A stretch of 64,000 nucleotides of DNA from Hyphomicrobium facile (GCF_900116175.1 NZ_FPCH01000001.1:932501-996500); one strand, 5' to 3'. Positions 8,198 through 17,019 are shown, counted from the first letter of the stretch. Numbers and translations: made by a program. The notes: a model not told the origin generated them from the letters alone.

Positions 8198-8578
8198 TTA
8201 CGTTTCGTCGCTGGTGTGGGCCGGGTCGATGACGTCGTCTGTCGTCGGCTCGCTGTCGTCGTCCTCGATGAGGATGTTCGGCGTGTCGGCGCCGTCATCA
8301 GCTTCCTCGACGTCAACTCCGGCTTCGACGCCGACTTCGGCTTCTTCAGCCTCGGGCTCGGCTTGGGTCAGCTTGTAGACCTTGCCGCGCGTGCGCTTGC
8401 CGACTTCCATCTCGAACGTGTGGCGAGCGTGAACGGCCAGCGGGTCGAAGGCGACGCCGCAATACGGGCAATCCGTCGGGTCGCGGTTCAAATCGTAAAA
8501 TCGTTCGCCGCATTCGTCGTTGCTGCACGTGTGTTTTGTGCCGCGTGCCGCATGCATCTGAGCTGCGCTAGTGGACAT
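8198..8578 (-). CDS. FYDLN-acid family protein (TIGR02300)
   Basis: This 126-aa protein has an N-terminal zinc-ribbon-like part with CSNDECGERFYDLN followed by CPYCGVAFDP, giving paired CxxC-type ligands, and then a long acidic tail rich in Glu and Asp. These are the defining features of the alphaproteobacterial TIGR02300 family. The function is unknown; the small zinc ribbon plus acidic tail suggests protein or nucleic-acid binding (inference). ATG at 8578 is preceded by GAGGA. In many relatives this gene precedes aroA; no aroA is found here. Confidence 0.8.
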   Translation of the reverse strand: MSTSAAQMHAARGTKHTCSNDECGERFYDLNRDPTDCPYCGVAFDPLAVHARHTFEMEVGKRTRGKVYKLTQAEPEAEEAEVGVEAGVDVEEADDGADTPNILIEDDDSEPTTDDVIDPAHTSDET

Positions 8579-9110
8579 TCGTCGAATCCTCGCTGGGGTT
8601 GGTTGGTGCTTTTCGAGCACCTGCAAAGCGAGATGCACACCGTGTTAAAATTGATCGTCCGGTTAGTTGAGTATTTTCGGATAAGTCATCGTGGACGCCG
8701 CTTGCTGGACGGCGCGTTGCCGATCCAAATCGTGGAACCGGTCAGCGAATATGCGTGTCTAATCGGTGTAGCCGCGATGTCTGCTTTGCGACTTCTGCGC
8801 TGATAACCTCGGTGGGCGTCAGCTCCAATTATGCCGGCGGCGCCTCGGGGTGTTCTTGGCGAGGCCGATCGAACTGCCGAATAGTGTGCTGCGACCGTAC
8901 CGGAAGTGCGCCAATAAAGCAACTTCACGCCCCGTCGGGGCCGGGAAAGGTGGCTCGAGGGCTGTTCCAGGTGGACGGATCGCTAACCGCGAGCGGAGGT
9001 TGATGCGGCGTCGCGACCAGGACGGGCGCGACCTTCAGGGAGTGTTAGGCACGGATACTCTCGCGCTATCGATGCTTTGAACAATTCTTGCCGAGGCGCG
9101 TTTCCTGCGC
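8579..9110. other. 532-nt intergenic region between divergent genes
   Basis: The stretch separates the minus-strand FYDLN gene from the plus-strand histidine kinase gene. I searched by eye for tRNA cloverleafs and small starts with ribosome-binding sites and found none. It presumably contains both promoters. Confidence 0.35.
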
Positions 9111-10130
9111 ATGCAAGGATGGATCTCGACAGTTCACCGAGCTGCCGACGCCTCAAGAAGAGTTCCTGTCGCGTTGCGCTATCTTGTGACTGTCGCACTC
9201 GTGGCCCTGGTCGCGTGGATACAGTATAGTTGGATCGGGGACGCGGCGTTTCGCTACCCATTCCTTGCATATTTTCCGATCATTTTTATTACCGGGGCGT
9301 TCCTCGATCGCGGCAACGGCTTTTTCGCCACGGTTTTGAGCGCGCTGGCGGTCTCGTATTTCTTTATGGAACCGCGCTATTGGATCGACGTCATTAACCG
9401 GTCCGACCAAGTGGCTCTGGCGCTTTTTGTCGTGATCGGATTTGCAATCTCGGCGGTAGTCGAAGCTTTGCATACGGGGCTTGTGTCGCTCGCCGACGAG
9501 CATGCGCGTGTGAGTGAGGCCGTGCGGGATCGCGAAGTGCTGCTCCACGAGCTCGCCCATCGCACGAGGAATGATTTCGCCAATGTCGTGACGCTACTGA
9601 ATTTGCAAGCGCGGTCGGCGAATGCGGAGGCGCGCGAGGCGTTGACCTCGGCCGCGGAGCGCGTGCAGACGATAGCGCGCGTGCACCGGCGGCTGGAGCT
9701 GCGCGGCGAGCACGTGTTCGTCGATACGAAATCCTATATCGGCGAATTGTGCGCTGACCTCAGGCTGTCGCGGCTCGCGATGCGCCCCATTGCAATCGAG
9801 TGCAATGCTGAAAGCCACTCGATCAGTTTGGAAAAGGCGGTTCCGCTCGGGCTGATTATCAACGAATCCGTCACCAACGCGACGAAGCACGCTTTTCCTC
9901 AACGGCATGGAAGCATCATCGTGGATTTCCGGCAGGAGGGAGAGGCCTATAAGCTCGTTGTCGCGGACGATGGTGTGGGGCAGCGCAACGGGCCGGAATC
10001 GGGAAAGGCCGGCATCGGTAATCGCCTGATGGGGATGCTCGCAGCGCAGCTCGGCAGTAAGATCGAGGTCGAACCCCGCTCGCCGGGAACTGCAATCGTC
10101 GTCACGATCCCGGTGAAGATCGCGAATTAA
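9111..10130 (+). CDS. membrane sensor histidine kinase, DUF4118 plus HisKA_2 (HWE-like)
   Basis: The 339-aa protein has a DUF4118 (KdpD-type) membrane block of about four helices in residues 20-125. A HisKA_2 dimerisation segment follows, with the likely phospho-acceptor H150 in HELAHRTRNDFANVV. The HATPase domain shows NESVTNATKHAF (N box), DDGVG and GIGNRLMGMLAAQLG. Kinases of this class act on PhyR/NepR-type general stress or single-domain regulators in alphaproteobacteria (family knowledge). No response regulator is adjacent, so it is an orphan kinase and its signal is unknown. Confidence 0.85.
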   Translation: MQGWISTVHRAADASRRVPVALRYLVTVALVALVAWIQYSWIGDAAFRYPFLAYFPIIFITGAFLDRGNGFFATVLSALAVSYFFMEPRYWIDVINRSDQVALALFVVIGFAISAVVEALHTGLVSLADEHARVSEAVRDREVLLHELAHRTRNDFANVVTLLNLQARSANAEAREALTSAAERVQTIARVHRRLELRGEHVFVDTKSYIGELCADLRLSRLAMRPIAIECNAESHSISLEKAVPLGLIINESVTNATKHAFPQRHGSIIVDFRQEGEAYKLVVADDGVGQRNGPESGKAGIGNRLMGMLAAQLGSKIEVEPRSPGTAIVVTIPVKIAN

Positions 10131-10159
10131 AAAAAAAAGGCAGTGCATTCGCCCTGCCT
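10129..10159 (-). terminator. intrinsic terminator on the minus strand
   Basis: On the minus strand AGGCAG and CTGCCT form a stem around a short loop, immediately followed by eight or more T residues (plus-strand A run 10129-10138). It overlaps the stop of the convergent kinase gene. The nearest minus-strand coding gene ends 260 nt upstream. Confidence 0.7.
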
Positions 10160-10260
10160 CGAGTTTCGGAGTCCTTGGGGATTCCCCAGTGAACTTCGAA
10201 CGTAAACCCAAGCTGGCGGAAAGCAGTACTTACACTTTGGTAAAGTAGCTTGTGAGGCCC
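10130..10260 (-). ncRNA. candidate small RNA ending in the terminator at 10129-10159
   Basis: The minus strand between the usg stop and the terminator has no credible gene but contains two consecutive hairpins. One is a GGGGATTCCCC-type palindrome around 10175-10187 and the other is the terminator itself. This is the usual 3' layout of a trans-acting sRNA or of a long processed 3' UTR of usg. The 5' end given is only a guess, as no clear promoter was identified. Confidence 0.3.
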
Positions 10261-10421
10261 TCCGCCCCGTTCGCGAACTGATCGAATGCGACGTCGCACG
10301 CGGGGCTCGGCGATGATCGAATTCGTTCTGCGTCGCGCGCAACGTGGCGCGCGATCCCCCCGTTTCCGAACCTGGCGCCGCCATCGAAAAGGCGGACTGC
10401 TTTCAGCGCGAACTTCGCTTC

Positions 10422-10709
10422 CTAGTTCAGTTTAAACTCTGTGCCGATCAATCTGAGTTCTGCCGGGCGCACCAGCTTGGAATGCGCGACGGTCACGCGG
10501 TAGAGCTGGCCCTCGAGCTTTGCCGTCCAGAAGTCGAGAAACGATTTGAGCTTTGGAAAGCGCGGCGCGGAGTCGTATTCTTGCCAGATATAGCTTTGGA
10601 TGAGCGACGGATGATCCGGAAGACGATAAAGGATCTCCGCAGTCGTCAGACTGAACCCAGCGAGCTGGGCTTTAAAACCTTTGTCGCAAGACATTTCACG
10701 TTCGGTCAC
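10422..10709 (-). CDS. usg: Usg-family protein
   Basis: The 95-aa protein matches the Usg family throughout: LAGFSLTTAEILYRLPDHPS, the central QSYIWQEYDSAPRFPKLKSF, FLDFWTAKLEG, and VTVAHSKLVRPAELR. Usg is a short cytoplasmic protein conserved in alphaproteobacteria and first noted near trp genes; its function is unknown. The start is GTG at 10709, with AAAGGAG 8 nt upstream, rather than the internal ATG at 10694. No trp gene is nearby. Confidence 0.85.
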   Translation of the reverse strand: MTEREMSCDKGFKAQLAGFSLTTAEILYRLPDHPSLIQSYIWQEYDSAPRFPKLKSFLDFWTAKLEGQLYRVTVAHSKLVRPAELRLIGTEFKLN

Positions 10710-10928
10710 TTAGCAATCTCCTTTCAATTAGGTGACTGGGCGCCCTCCCTGAAATGACGATGATCATGCGAGATTCGTTCCGTGTCCATATTCATTGTTG
10801 GCCAATTCGAATTGTTAGCAGCTGACCAAATCGAGTGCTTGGATTTGTCGGCGGAGCATTGAGCAAAGCGCTGCCTCGCTGTGCAGCTCTGCGGTTTGCT
10901 TCGGTGTCTGTTGCGGCGTTAGAGGCGG

Positions 10929-11567
10929 ATGACAATGGTTGAGATGGCGCTCAAAAGTTTTCTGACGTTTTTCGTAACGATCGGACCGATAGAAGCGGCG
11001 GTGCTGTTTGCGACGCTTACGCCGAAGATGCCTTACGACGTGCGCCGAGGCATCGCCATTCGCGCGACGCTCATCGCTTCGTGCATCCTCGCGGTTTTCA
11101 CGCTGTTCGGCGATCCGATCCTGAGTGAACTCGGCGTATCGCTTGCGGCGTTGCAAACCGCGGGCGGGATCATCCTGCTGCTGATCGCTCTAGACATGAT
11201 TTTTGCGAGGCCGGGGGGCGCGATCAAGCTCACGCCGCCCGAAGGGGCTGAGGCTCAGACGAAGGACGACATCGCTGTTTTTCCGCTAGCGACGCCGCTG
11301 ATCGCGGGGCCGGGCGCAATGAGCGCCGGCATTTTGCTGACGGCGAATGCGCATGGTGAGCCGCTCGGCGTTGCGATCGTCGCGGCGTCGCTCGCCGCGG
11401 TGATGGTCGTAACGCTCGTGCTGCTCATTCTCGCGAACGAGCTCAATCACCTGCTCGGCATTACGGCGCAACGCGTGCTCATCCGGGTGTTCGGCATTTT
11501 GCTTGCGGCTATTGCCATGCAGGCTGTTTTCAACGGAATCAGCGCTTCAGGCATTATTCACCGCTGA
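10929..11567 (+). CDS. MarC-family integral membrane protein
   Basis: The 212-aa protein has six predicted transmembrane helices and the MarC signatures FFVTIGPIEAAVLFA, LQTAGGIILLLIALDMI and FPLATPLIAGPGAMSAGI. MarC/YhgN proteins were once linked to multiple antibiotic resistance, but their transport role is unproven. The start ATG at 10929 has AGAGG just upstream, and a second ATG two codons later is equally possible. It appears to be a single-gene unit. Confidence 0.85.
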   Translation: MTMVEMALKSFLTFFVTIGPIEAAVLFATLTPKMPYDVRRGIAIRATLIASCILAVFTLFGDPILSELGVSLAALQTAGGIILLLIALDMIFARPGGAIKLTPPEGAEAQTKDDIAVFPLATPLIAGPGAMSAGILLTANAHGEPLGVAIVAASLAAVMVVTLVLLILANELNHLLGITAQRVLIRVFGILLAAIAMQAVFNGISASGIIHR

Positions 11568-11694
11568 GAGCAAAAGAAGCTCGCGGGCTTTCCAAAAGCT
11601 GGCAGCCGTTAGGGCCGCATTAACGCCCGGATGTTTCAATCTCGGACAATTCTTGGGTTTTGTAGCGTTTGTAGCGTTGTCGAAGGCGTGTTCC

Positions 11695-12132
11695 ATGTTC
11701 GCGTTATCCTGCGGCCGACGGCCGGTTGAAGCCCTGCGCGCGGTCCTTTTCCCGCTGATGGCCGGAGCGGTTGTGATCTCAGTGGCGGGATGCGCAACCG
11801 ACAACGAGGCCTATTACGCGGGCTCGCCGCCTCCGGCCTATGTCGCGCAAGCACCAACGGTTCAAACGGTTCAGATGGAAGCGGACGGCCTGCCGGTGCA
11901 GGCAGCGCCGTCGGTACGTATCCGGGCGATGCCGGACGATCCGAACGAGCCCTTCAGCCCCAACTACGGCGGCGCCAATCCGGCAGACCGGCGTTCCGCA
12001 CCGGCGACTGTAAGTAGACCGAACGACACGGCGTCCACGTCCACGTCGACGCCGATGCCCGTTGCCATTCCGGCCGATCTGCCCCCGTCGTTTCGCCGGC
12101 AACTTGTTGCCGCCGTCGACGCCGCCGGGTAG
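11695..12132 (+). CDS. putative lipoprotein of unknown function
   Basis: The 145-aa product starts at ATG 11695 with a basic n-region and a hydrophobic core ending in the lipobox-like VISVAGC, so it is probably a lipoprotein. The mature chain is low-complexity Ala/Pro/Ser/Thr with IRAMPDDPNEPFSPNYGG in the middle, and ends PPSFRRQLVAAVDAAG. That end resembles the segment just before the YkuD catalytic domain of alphaproteobacterial L,D-transpeptidases, but no catalytic domain follows. It is either a short lipoprotein in its own right or a truncated relative. The open frame extends upstream to 11503, but that part overlaps marC. Confidence 0.6.
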   Translation: MFALSCGRRPVEALRAVLFPLMAGAVVISVAGCATDNEAYYAGSPPPAYVAQAPTVQTVQMEADGLPVQAAPSVRIRAMPDDPNEPFSPNYGGANPADRRSAPATVSRPNDTASTSTSTPMPVAIPADLPPSFRRQLVAAVDAAG

Positions 12133-12205
12133 ATGCATTGCGCCAGGGGGATGCTTTTTTGGGGGTTGCCCTCGTCCAAACGCCATTGCGTGACAAGCGA
12201 GAGCA

Positions 12206-12745
12206 ATGTCCGAGACAGTAAGCATCCACCGTTTGCTCGACGCCGGTCCGACGCCTGACATCGAGCGCGGCATCGACGCTATTTTTTTTGAGTCAAGCAA
12301 TACGAAATCGTTCGAGAGCGAGCCCGTGCGGGCGGCGTTCCGGGAGCGGTGGCTCGGGCGCTATCTGCGGCACGATCCGCAATTCGGGTATCTGGCGCTG
12401 AGGCCGTCGGGCGAGGTCGCCGGTTATCTCGTCGGGGCCATTGAGGATCCGGCCCAGGCGGCGCGCTTTGCCGACATCGAGTTCTTCAACGCGCTTCGCG
12501 AGCAGACGAAGAAATTTCCCGCGCACCTGCATGTGAACGTCGCGCCGGATTTTCGAAATCGCGGCATTGGCGGCCGGTTGATTGATCATTTCGTCGCCGA
12601 TGCAAAAGCTCTTGGCTCGCCGGGCGTCCACGTCGTCACGGGGGCTGGCTCGCCGAATATCAGCTTCTACAACCGGAACGGGTTCGCCGAGATCGTCCGG
12701 GCCGGGACGAGCGGACAGCTGCTCTTCTTGGGCCGCGCGCTCTGA
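12206..12745 (+). CDS. GNAT-family N-acetyltransferase
   Basis: The 179-aa protein has one acetyltransferase domain. The acetyl-CoA-binding motif is visible as LHVNVAPDFRNRGIGGRLI (R-N-R-G-I-G), followed by GVHVVTGAGSPNISFYNRNGF, the typical motif B region. The substrate cannot be predicted. The gene sits 75 nt upstream of the SbcD-like gene on the same strand, with a possible shared transcript. Confidence 0.8.
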   Translation: MSETVSIHRLLDAGPTPDIERGIDAIFFESSNTKSFESEPVRAAFRERWLGRYLRHDPQFGYLALRPSGEVAGYLVGAIEDPAQAARFADIEFFNALREQTKKFPAHLHVNVAPDFRNRGIGGRLIDHFVADAKALGSPGVHVVTGAGSPNISFYNRNGFAEIVRAGTSGQLLFLGRAL

Positions 12746-12820
12746 TAAAGTTATCCACACGCCGCGGCGACGCCCAGAGATGCCTTGAAGTTGACGGACG
12801 AAGCGGCGAAAGCTCGCGCC

Positions 12821-13954
12821 ATGACGTTCCGCTTCATTCATTCCTCGGACTGGCACCTCGCAAAACCGTTTCGCCGCTTCGAGCCGGGGCTCGCGGGCGA
12901 GCTGGCGGCTGCGCGGCTCGGAATTATCGGACGGCTTGCAAAGATCGCGCGTGAGCGTGGCGCGCGGCATGTTCTCGTTGCAGGAGACATCTTCGATTCC
13001 GAGTTGATCGCGACGCTCGAGATCCGGCGTGCGCTTGCGCAACTCGCCGAGGAAAGCGACGTGACCTGGCTGCTTCTGCCGGGCAATCACGATCCCTTGC
13101 GATTGAGTGGCGTGTGGGATCAGGTCTCGCGACTTGGTCTGCCGCCGAACGTTTCCGTGCTTTCTAGTGCAACGCCTCATACGCTCGCCGGCAATGCGGT
13201 GCTGTTGCCGTCGCCGGTAACGTCGAAAGATCCGGGGCGCGATGTCACCGAATGGATGGACGCGGCTCAGACCCCGCCGGGCGCCGCCCGCATCGGGCTC
13301 GCGCATGGGTCGGTTCGCGGCTTCGGCAGCGATGACGACGCGGCGCTCCGTTTGGCGCCCGATCGCGCGAAACGTGCGGGGCTCGCGTATCTGGCGCTCG
13401 GTGATTGGCACGGTGCGGCGCGTGTTTCAGCAGAGACCTGGTATTCGGGGACGCCGGAGCCGGATCAATTTCCCGACAACGAGCCGGGCTTTGCGCTTTC
13501 GGTCACGGTCGACGGTGCGCAGCTGGTTGCGGTTGATAAGGTGCCGACAGCGGAGTTCACCTGGCTGAAGTTCGATCGGACCGTTCACTCGGCCGCCGAT
13601 TTCGGTGCGATCGAACGCGACGTTCGGAGCGCGGCTTCGACGCTCGGCAAGACTTTGCTTCGGCTCGCTCTTGGCGGCCATCTTTCGCTCGCGGATCGCG
13701 CGGCGCTCGATGTATGGCGGGAAGAATGGTCGGCGCGGCTGCGCCGGTTCGAGATCGACGACAAAGCGCTGACGGTTACGTCCGGCTCCATGGATTTCGA
13801 GAGCCTCGGTCTTGCGGGGGCGCTGCTCGACGCGGCACGACATCTGGCTGCGGTGAGTTCAGATCCCGCAAGTCCGGAACGTGACGCTGCCGCAACGGCG
13901 CTGCTTCGTCTCGCGGGCTTCGCCGCTGAGGGCCGACGCGAGGCGGGCCAGTGA
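12821..13954 (+). CDS. SbcD/YhaO-like DNA repair metallophosphoesterase
   Basis: The 377-aa protein is a calcineurin-like phosphoesterase of the Mre11/SbcD/YhaO class. It has FIHSSDWHLAK (D-x-H), VLVAGDIFDS (GD) and LLLPGNHDPL (GNHD), then GLAHGS and LALGDWHG farther on. Together with the next gene, whose GTG overlaps its stop codon by 4 nt, it should form a two-subunit nuclease that processes DNA ends or hairpins. A TTG at 12785 would add 12 residues; ATG at 12821 places the first motif at the usual position. The C-terminal part (LSLADRAALDVWREEW) corresponds to the capping region. Confidence 0.82.
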   Translation: MTFRFIHSSDWHLAKPFRRFEPGLAGELAAARLGIIGRLAKIARERGARHVLVAGDIFDSELIATLEIRRALAQLAEESDVTWLLLPGNHDPLRLSGVWDQVSRLGLPPNVSVLSSATPHTLAGNAVLLPSPVTSKDPGRDVTEWMDAAQTPPGAARIGLAHGSVRGFGSDDDAALRLAPDRAKRAGLAYLALGDWHGAARVSAETWYSGTPEPDQFPDNEPGFALSVTVDGAQLVAVDKVPTAEFTWLKFDRTVHSAADFGAIERDVRSAASTLGKTLLRLALGGHLSLADRAALDVWREEWSARLRRFEIDDKALTVTSGSMDFESLGLAGALLDAARHLAAVSSDPASPERDAAATALLRLAGFAAEGRREAGQ

Positions 13955-16206
13955 AAATTCTCGCCCTCCGCGTCGCGGCATTCAGAAGATTTGTCGAGCC
14001 GGTTGCCATCGAAACATTCGGCGACGGCGTGAACGTTCTCTGCGGACCCAACGAGATGGGTAAGTCGACGATGTTCCACGCGCTCGAAGCGGCTTTTCTT
14101 ACACGCCACAAAGTGAGCGGCGGTGCGCTCGACGCGATGCGGCCGTATGGGGGAGGCGAGCCCCTGGTCGAAGTCGACTTCGAAGCGCAGGGCCGCCGCT
14201 GGCACATTCGCAAGCAGTTCGGACGGGGAGCGAGCGCTCTTTTGAGCGATCTTGATTCTGGGGCGATCGTCGCGCGCAACGCCGAGGCCGAAGAGCGCCT
14301 TGCCGAGTTGACCGGCAGGAGCAGCGACCTTCCCGGGAGCTTCGGCTTGGTCTGGGTTCGCCAGAAGCAGACGTTGTCGCTGCCCGAGCCCGACATCGAT
14401 CCCGCCGGTAAAGTGAAGGATCGTGGCGAGAGGGCCATTCTCAGGGACGTGATCGGCCGCGAAATCGAAACGGCTGCATTCGATGCGGCTTTCGAGGGCG
14501 TGCGCGATCGAACCAAACGTGCGCTTGATCTGCTGCTGACGCCGTCGAGAGCCGGGATCAAGAAGGACGGGCCGCTTTACGTCGCGCAGCAGCTTCGAGA
14601 CGATGCCAAAAAGGAGCGCGACGAGACTCGCACAATCGCGCAAGCTGCGGAGCAGCGGCTCAACGACATCGTGGAGATGACGAGGCGGCTTGGCGAGTTG
14701 GAAGCCGAGGTGCAATCGAATGCGTCCGGTTCGGGGACTCTGGCACTAGAGGCGCGGCGCGCGGCTGCCATCGATACGCGGTCTCAGCGGGATCTCGCAC
14801 GGGAGGCGATGCGCGCGCGGGAAGCGGAACACGCTGCGGCGCTCGGCGCGCTCGCGTCGCGCAAGAAATTGGCGGAAGCGCTCGACCAGAAGCGGGCGGG
14901 ATATGCCACGGCGGTGGAAACCGGCCGGCAGATCGGCACGTGGACATCCGAGATTGAAGCCGATCCGGCGCTTCCGGGCGTGATCGATCGCCTCGGCGTT
15001 CTGGAACAGCAACGTGCCGTCGCCGAAGCGGAGCTTTCAGGGCACGCCGCAACAGTCGATATCGCGGTCGAAGAGGGTGGCCGCGGGCGGATCGAGATCG
15101 GCGGGTCGCCGCTTCAAGAGAGCCGCAGTTTCGCTGTCGTCGAGCCGCTCGAAATTCGCATTCCGGGGATCGCTGCGATTTCGATTTCGACGGCGCATGC
15201 GGCGCGCGGCGCGGAACTCCGCGCTAAGAGTGAAGCGGCGACGCGCGAAATCGAGGATGCGCTGAAGCGTCTCGGCGTTGCGACGACCGAACAAGCGCGC
15301 GAGCGGGCTCAGGCCCGTGCAAAGAAGCAAGCGGATCTCGCCGCTGCGCGTGCCCGGCTCTCAGATCTCGCGCCTCGTGGCGCGGAAGTGCTCGCCAGCG
15401 ACATTGCGCAGATCGAGGCGGAGTTGGCGGCTGTGGCTCAAGCCTCTCTCTCCGAACCTGACGTCGAACGTTTGAAGTCGGTTGCCATGGACGCTCGCCT
15501 GACATTCAACGCACTCAGTGCTCAGGCGATGGACGACGACGACTTCCGCAGACTCGACGGCGAAATCGTTGCCGCCCGAAAGACCGAAGAAAATCGCAAG
15601 AGCGAGATCGGCCGCCTGCGGGATGAGCTTGCGCACGCAAAGGGCGCGCAGCAGGCAAGTGACGAAAACGGCCGGGCGGGGGAACTTGCTGCGCGCGAAG
15701 GCGAGTTCGAGCGCGCGGAAGCGGAGGCGCAGAGGCTACGGCACGAGGCGGAAGCGTTGCGGCTTTTGGAGCGAACGCTCGCCGCTATCGAAGCCCAAGC
15801 GAAGGCTGCTTATTCGGCCCCGATCTCACGCCGGCTCGGCCGGCATCTCGAACGGGTGTTCGGGACATCGGAGCTGACATTTCGCGATGATTTCGCTGTC
15901 GATGCCCTGCGGCGTGCTGCAGGGACCGAGACCGTCACCGCGCTTTCCGACGGCACGCGGGAGCAGCTCTCGATCCTGGTCCGCCTGACGTTTGCGGAAA
16001 TACTCGCCGAAAGCGGGCGGGGCGTGCCTCTCGTGGTCGACGATCCGCTGGCCTATTCGGACGATGCGCGTCTCGCGGCCGTATGCGGGGAGCTTGCGGC
16101 CGCCAGCAGCGTTCCGCAGATCATCGTTCTGACGTGTCGCGAGAGAGCTTTCGAAATCCTTCCCGGCCGTCGACTCACAGTTACAAACTGGCGGCCGGAA
16201 AGGTGA
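13951..16206 (+). CDS. SbcC/YhaN-like AAA ATPase with coiled coil
   Basis: This 751-aa ATPase has Walker A GPNEMGKST at residues 32-40. A long central segment rich in Ala, Glu, Arg and Gln forms heptad coiled coils. The C-terminal half of the nucleotide-binding fold has a signature-like LSDGTREQLSILVRL and Walker B VPLVVDDPLAYSD. SMC/Rad50-type ATPases drive the partner nuclease; the gene overlaps that partner (GTGA), so coupled translation is likely. It is clearly shorter than E. coli SbcC (about 1050 aa) and closer to the YhaN subgroup. No CxxC zinc hook is visible in the middle of the coil. Confidence 0.82.
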   Translation: MKILALRVAAFRRFVEPVAIETFGDGVNVLCGPNEMGKSTMFHALEAAFLTRHKVSGGALDAMRPYGGGEPLVEVDFEAQGRRWHIRKQFGRGASALLSDLDSGAIVARNAEAEERLAELTGRSSDLPGSFGLVWVRQKQTLSLPEPDIDPAGKVKDRGERAILRDVIGREIETAAFDAAFEGVRDRTKRALDLLLTPSRAGIKKDGPLYVAQQLRDDAKKERDETRTIAQAAEQRLNDIVEMTRRLGELEAEVQSNASGSGTLALEARRAAAIDTRSQRDLAREAMRAREAEHAAALGALASRKKLAEALDQKRAGYATAVETGRQIGTWTSEIEADPALPGVIDRLGVLEQQRAVAEAELSGHAATVDIAVEEGGRGRIEIGGSPLQESRSFAVVEPLEIRIPGIAAISISTAHAARGAELRAKSEAATREIEDALKRLGVATTEQARERAQARAKKQADLAAARARLSDLAPRGAEVLASDIAQIEAELAAVAQASLSEPDVERLKSVAMDARLTFNALSAQAMDDDDFRRLDGEIVAARKTEENRKSEIGRLRDELAHAKGAQQASDENGRAGELAAREGEFERAEAEAQRLRHEAEALRLLERTLAAIEAQAKAAYSAPISRRLGRHLERVFGTSELTFRDDFAVDALRRAAGTETVTALSDGTREQLSILVRLTFAEILAESGRGVPLVVDDPLAYSDDARLAAVCGELAAASSVPQIIVLTCRERAFEILPGRRLTVTNWRPER

Positions 16207-16209
16207 GTT

Positions 16210-16233
16210 AAGGCCTTTAGGGGGAAAGGCCTT
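16210..16233. terminator. stem-loop between convergent genes
   Basis: AAGGCCTTT (16210-16218) and AAAGGCCTT (16225-16233) pair perfectly around AGGGGG. It lies between the SbcC-like gene and the convergent bactofilin gene. It is followed by G-rich rather than T-rich DNA, so its strength is uncertain. Confidence 0.4.
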
Positions 16234-16270
16234 GGGGGGTTTGAGAGGGTTTAGTCGGTAGTGACGGGTA

Positions 16271-16783
16271 TTAATTCGGAAGTTCGGGCGGCAGCCGCGG
16301 CGGCACGACAAAGCCGATGGGCTCGGATTTCGGCGCCGCGATCGTACGCGGGTCCTCCTTGGTGCGGCGCGACTTGCCCTCGAACAGAGCACCCTGCTCG
16401 ATGGACAGCGATTGGTGGAAAATATCGCCTTCGACCTGGCTGGTCGTCTGCAGCATGACGCGGCGTCCGCGTACCGATCCGACGACGTGGCCGCGGACGA
16501 TGACTTCTTCACCGGAGATGCTGCCGGTGACGGTCGCGTGTTCACCGACGACGACGTTGCTGCCTTGGATGTCACCCTCGACGATGCCGTCGACTTGGAC
16601 TTCGCCCTTGCAGATGAGATTGCCGGTTATGGTCAGGTCCGTGCCAATCACCGAAACGGATTTTGGTCCTTCGGTCGCGGCAGCTCGGGGCACGGTCAGA
16701 AAGGGGCGCGGCTGGAAGGCTGGTGCGGCGCTCGCTTCGGCGGCAGAGGCGGTCGGCTCGGTACGGCGAAAATTAGGCAACAT
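16271..16783 (-). CDS. bactofilin (polymer-forming cytoskeletal protein)
   Basis: The 170-aa protein has a central bactofilin beta-helix of repeating short strands: SVIGTDLTITGNLICKGEVQ, VDGIVEGDIQGSNVVVGEHA, TVTGSISGEEVIVRGHVVG and SVRGRRVMLQTTSQVEGDI. It is flanked by proline-rich unstructured tails. Bactofilins self-assemble without nucleotides and scaffold cell-wall enzymes at curvature or stalk/bud sites, which would suit a budding or stalked alphaproteobacterium (inference). ATG at 16783 has GGGGAAG about 5 nt upstream. No M23 peptidase gene, a frequent partner, is adjacent. Confidence 0.88.
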   Translation of the reverse strand: MLPNFRRTEPTASAAEASAAPAFQPRPFLTVPRAAATEGPKSVSVIGTDLTITGNLICKGEVQVDGIVEGDIQGSNVVVGEHATVTGSISGEEVIVRGHVVGSVRGRRVMLQTTSQVEGDIFHQSLSIEQGALFEGKSRRTKEDPRTIAAPKSEPIGFVVPPRLPPELPN

Positions 16784-17019
16784 ATGTTCTTCCCCTCTAA
16801 CACAACATAAGCAACGACCCGCGCCCGAAGCGGCCTCAACGCATTACGTTATTCAAACGTGCGGCGAGCGCGTTTGATTCGGATAGCATTTTTGGCGGCC
16901 CAATCCACCGTTGAGCGTAACAATTTCCACCGGAAACTCTCTGCATTGCTGCAGATGGCATATTCTTGGTGGAGAAGTGTGGCGGAAGATCAACGGTGCC
17001 GCTATTCGCACCGTTTTGG

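Noticed and set aside
6953-8803. A 616-codon open frame on the plus strand
   Set aside because: It lies antisense to arsC, the DUF930 gene and the FYDLN gene, all of which match real families; the translation is Arg/Ala/Val-rich with no domain. It is a GC-rich mirror frame.
8579-9110. tRNA gene in the gap before the histidine kinase
   Set aside because: No T-loop GTTCRA consensus with matching acceptor stem was found.
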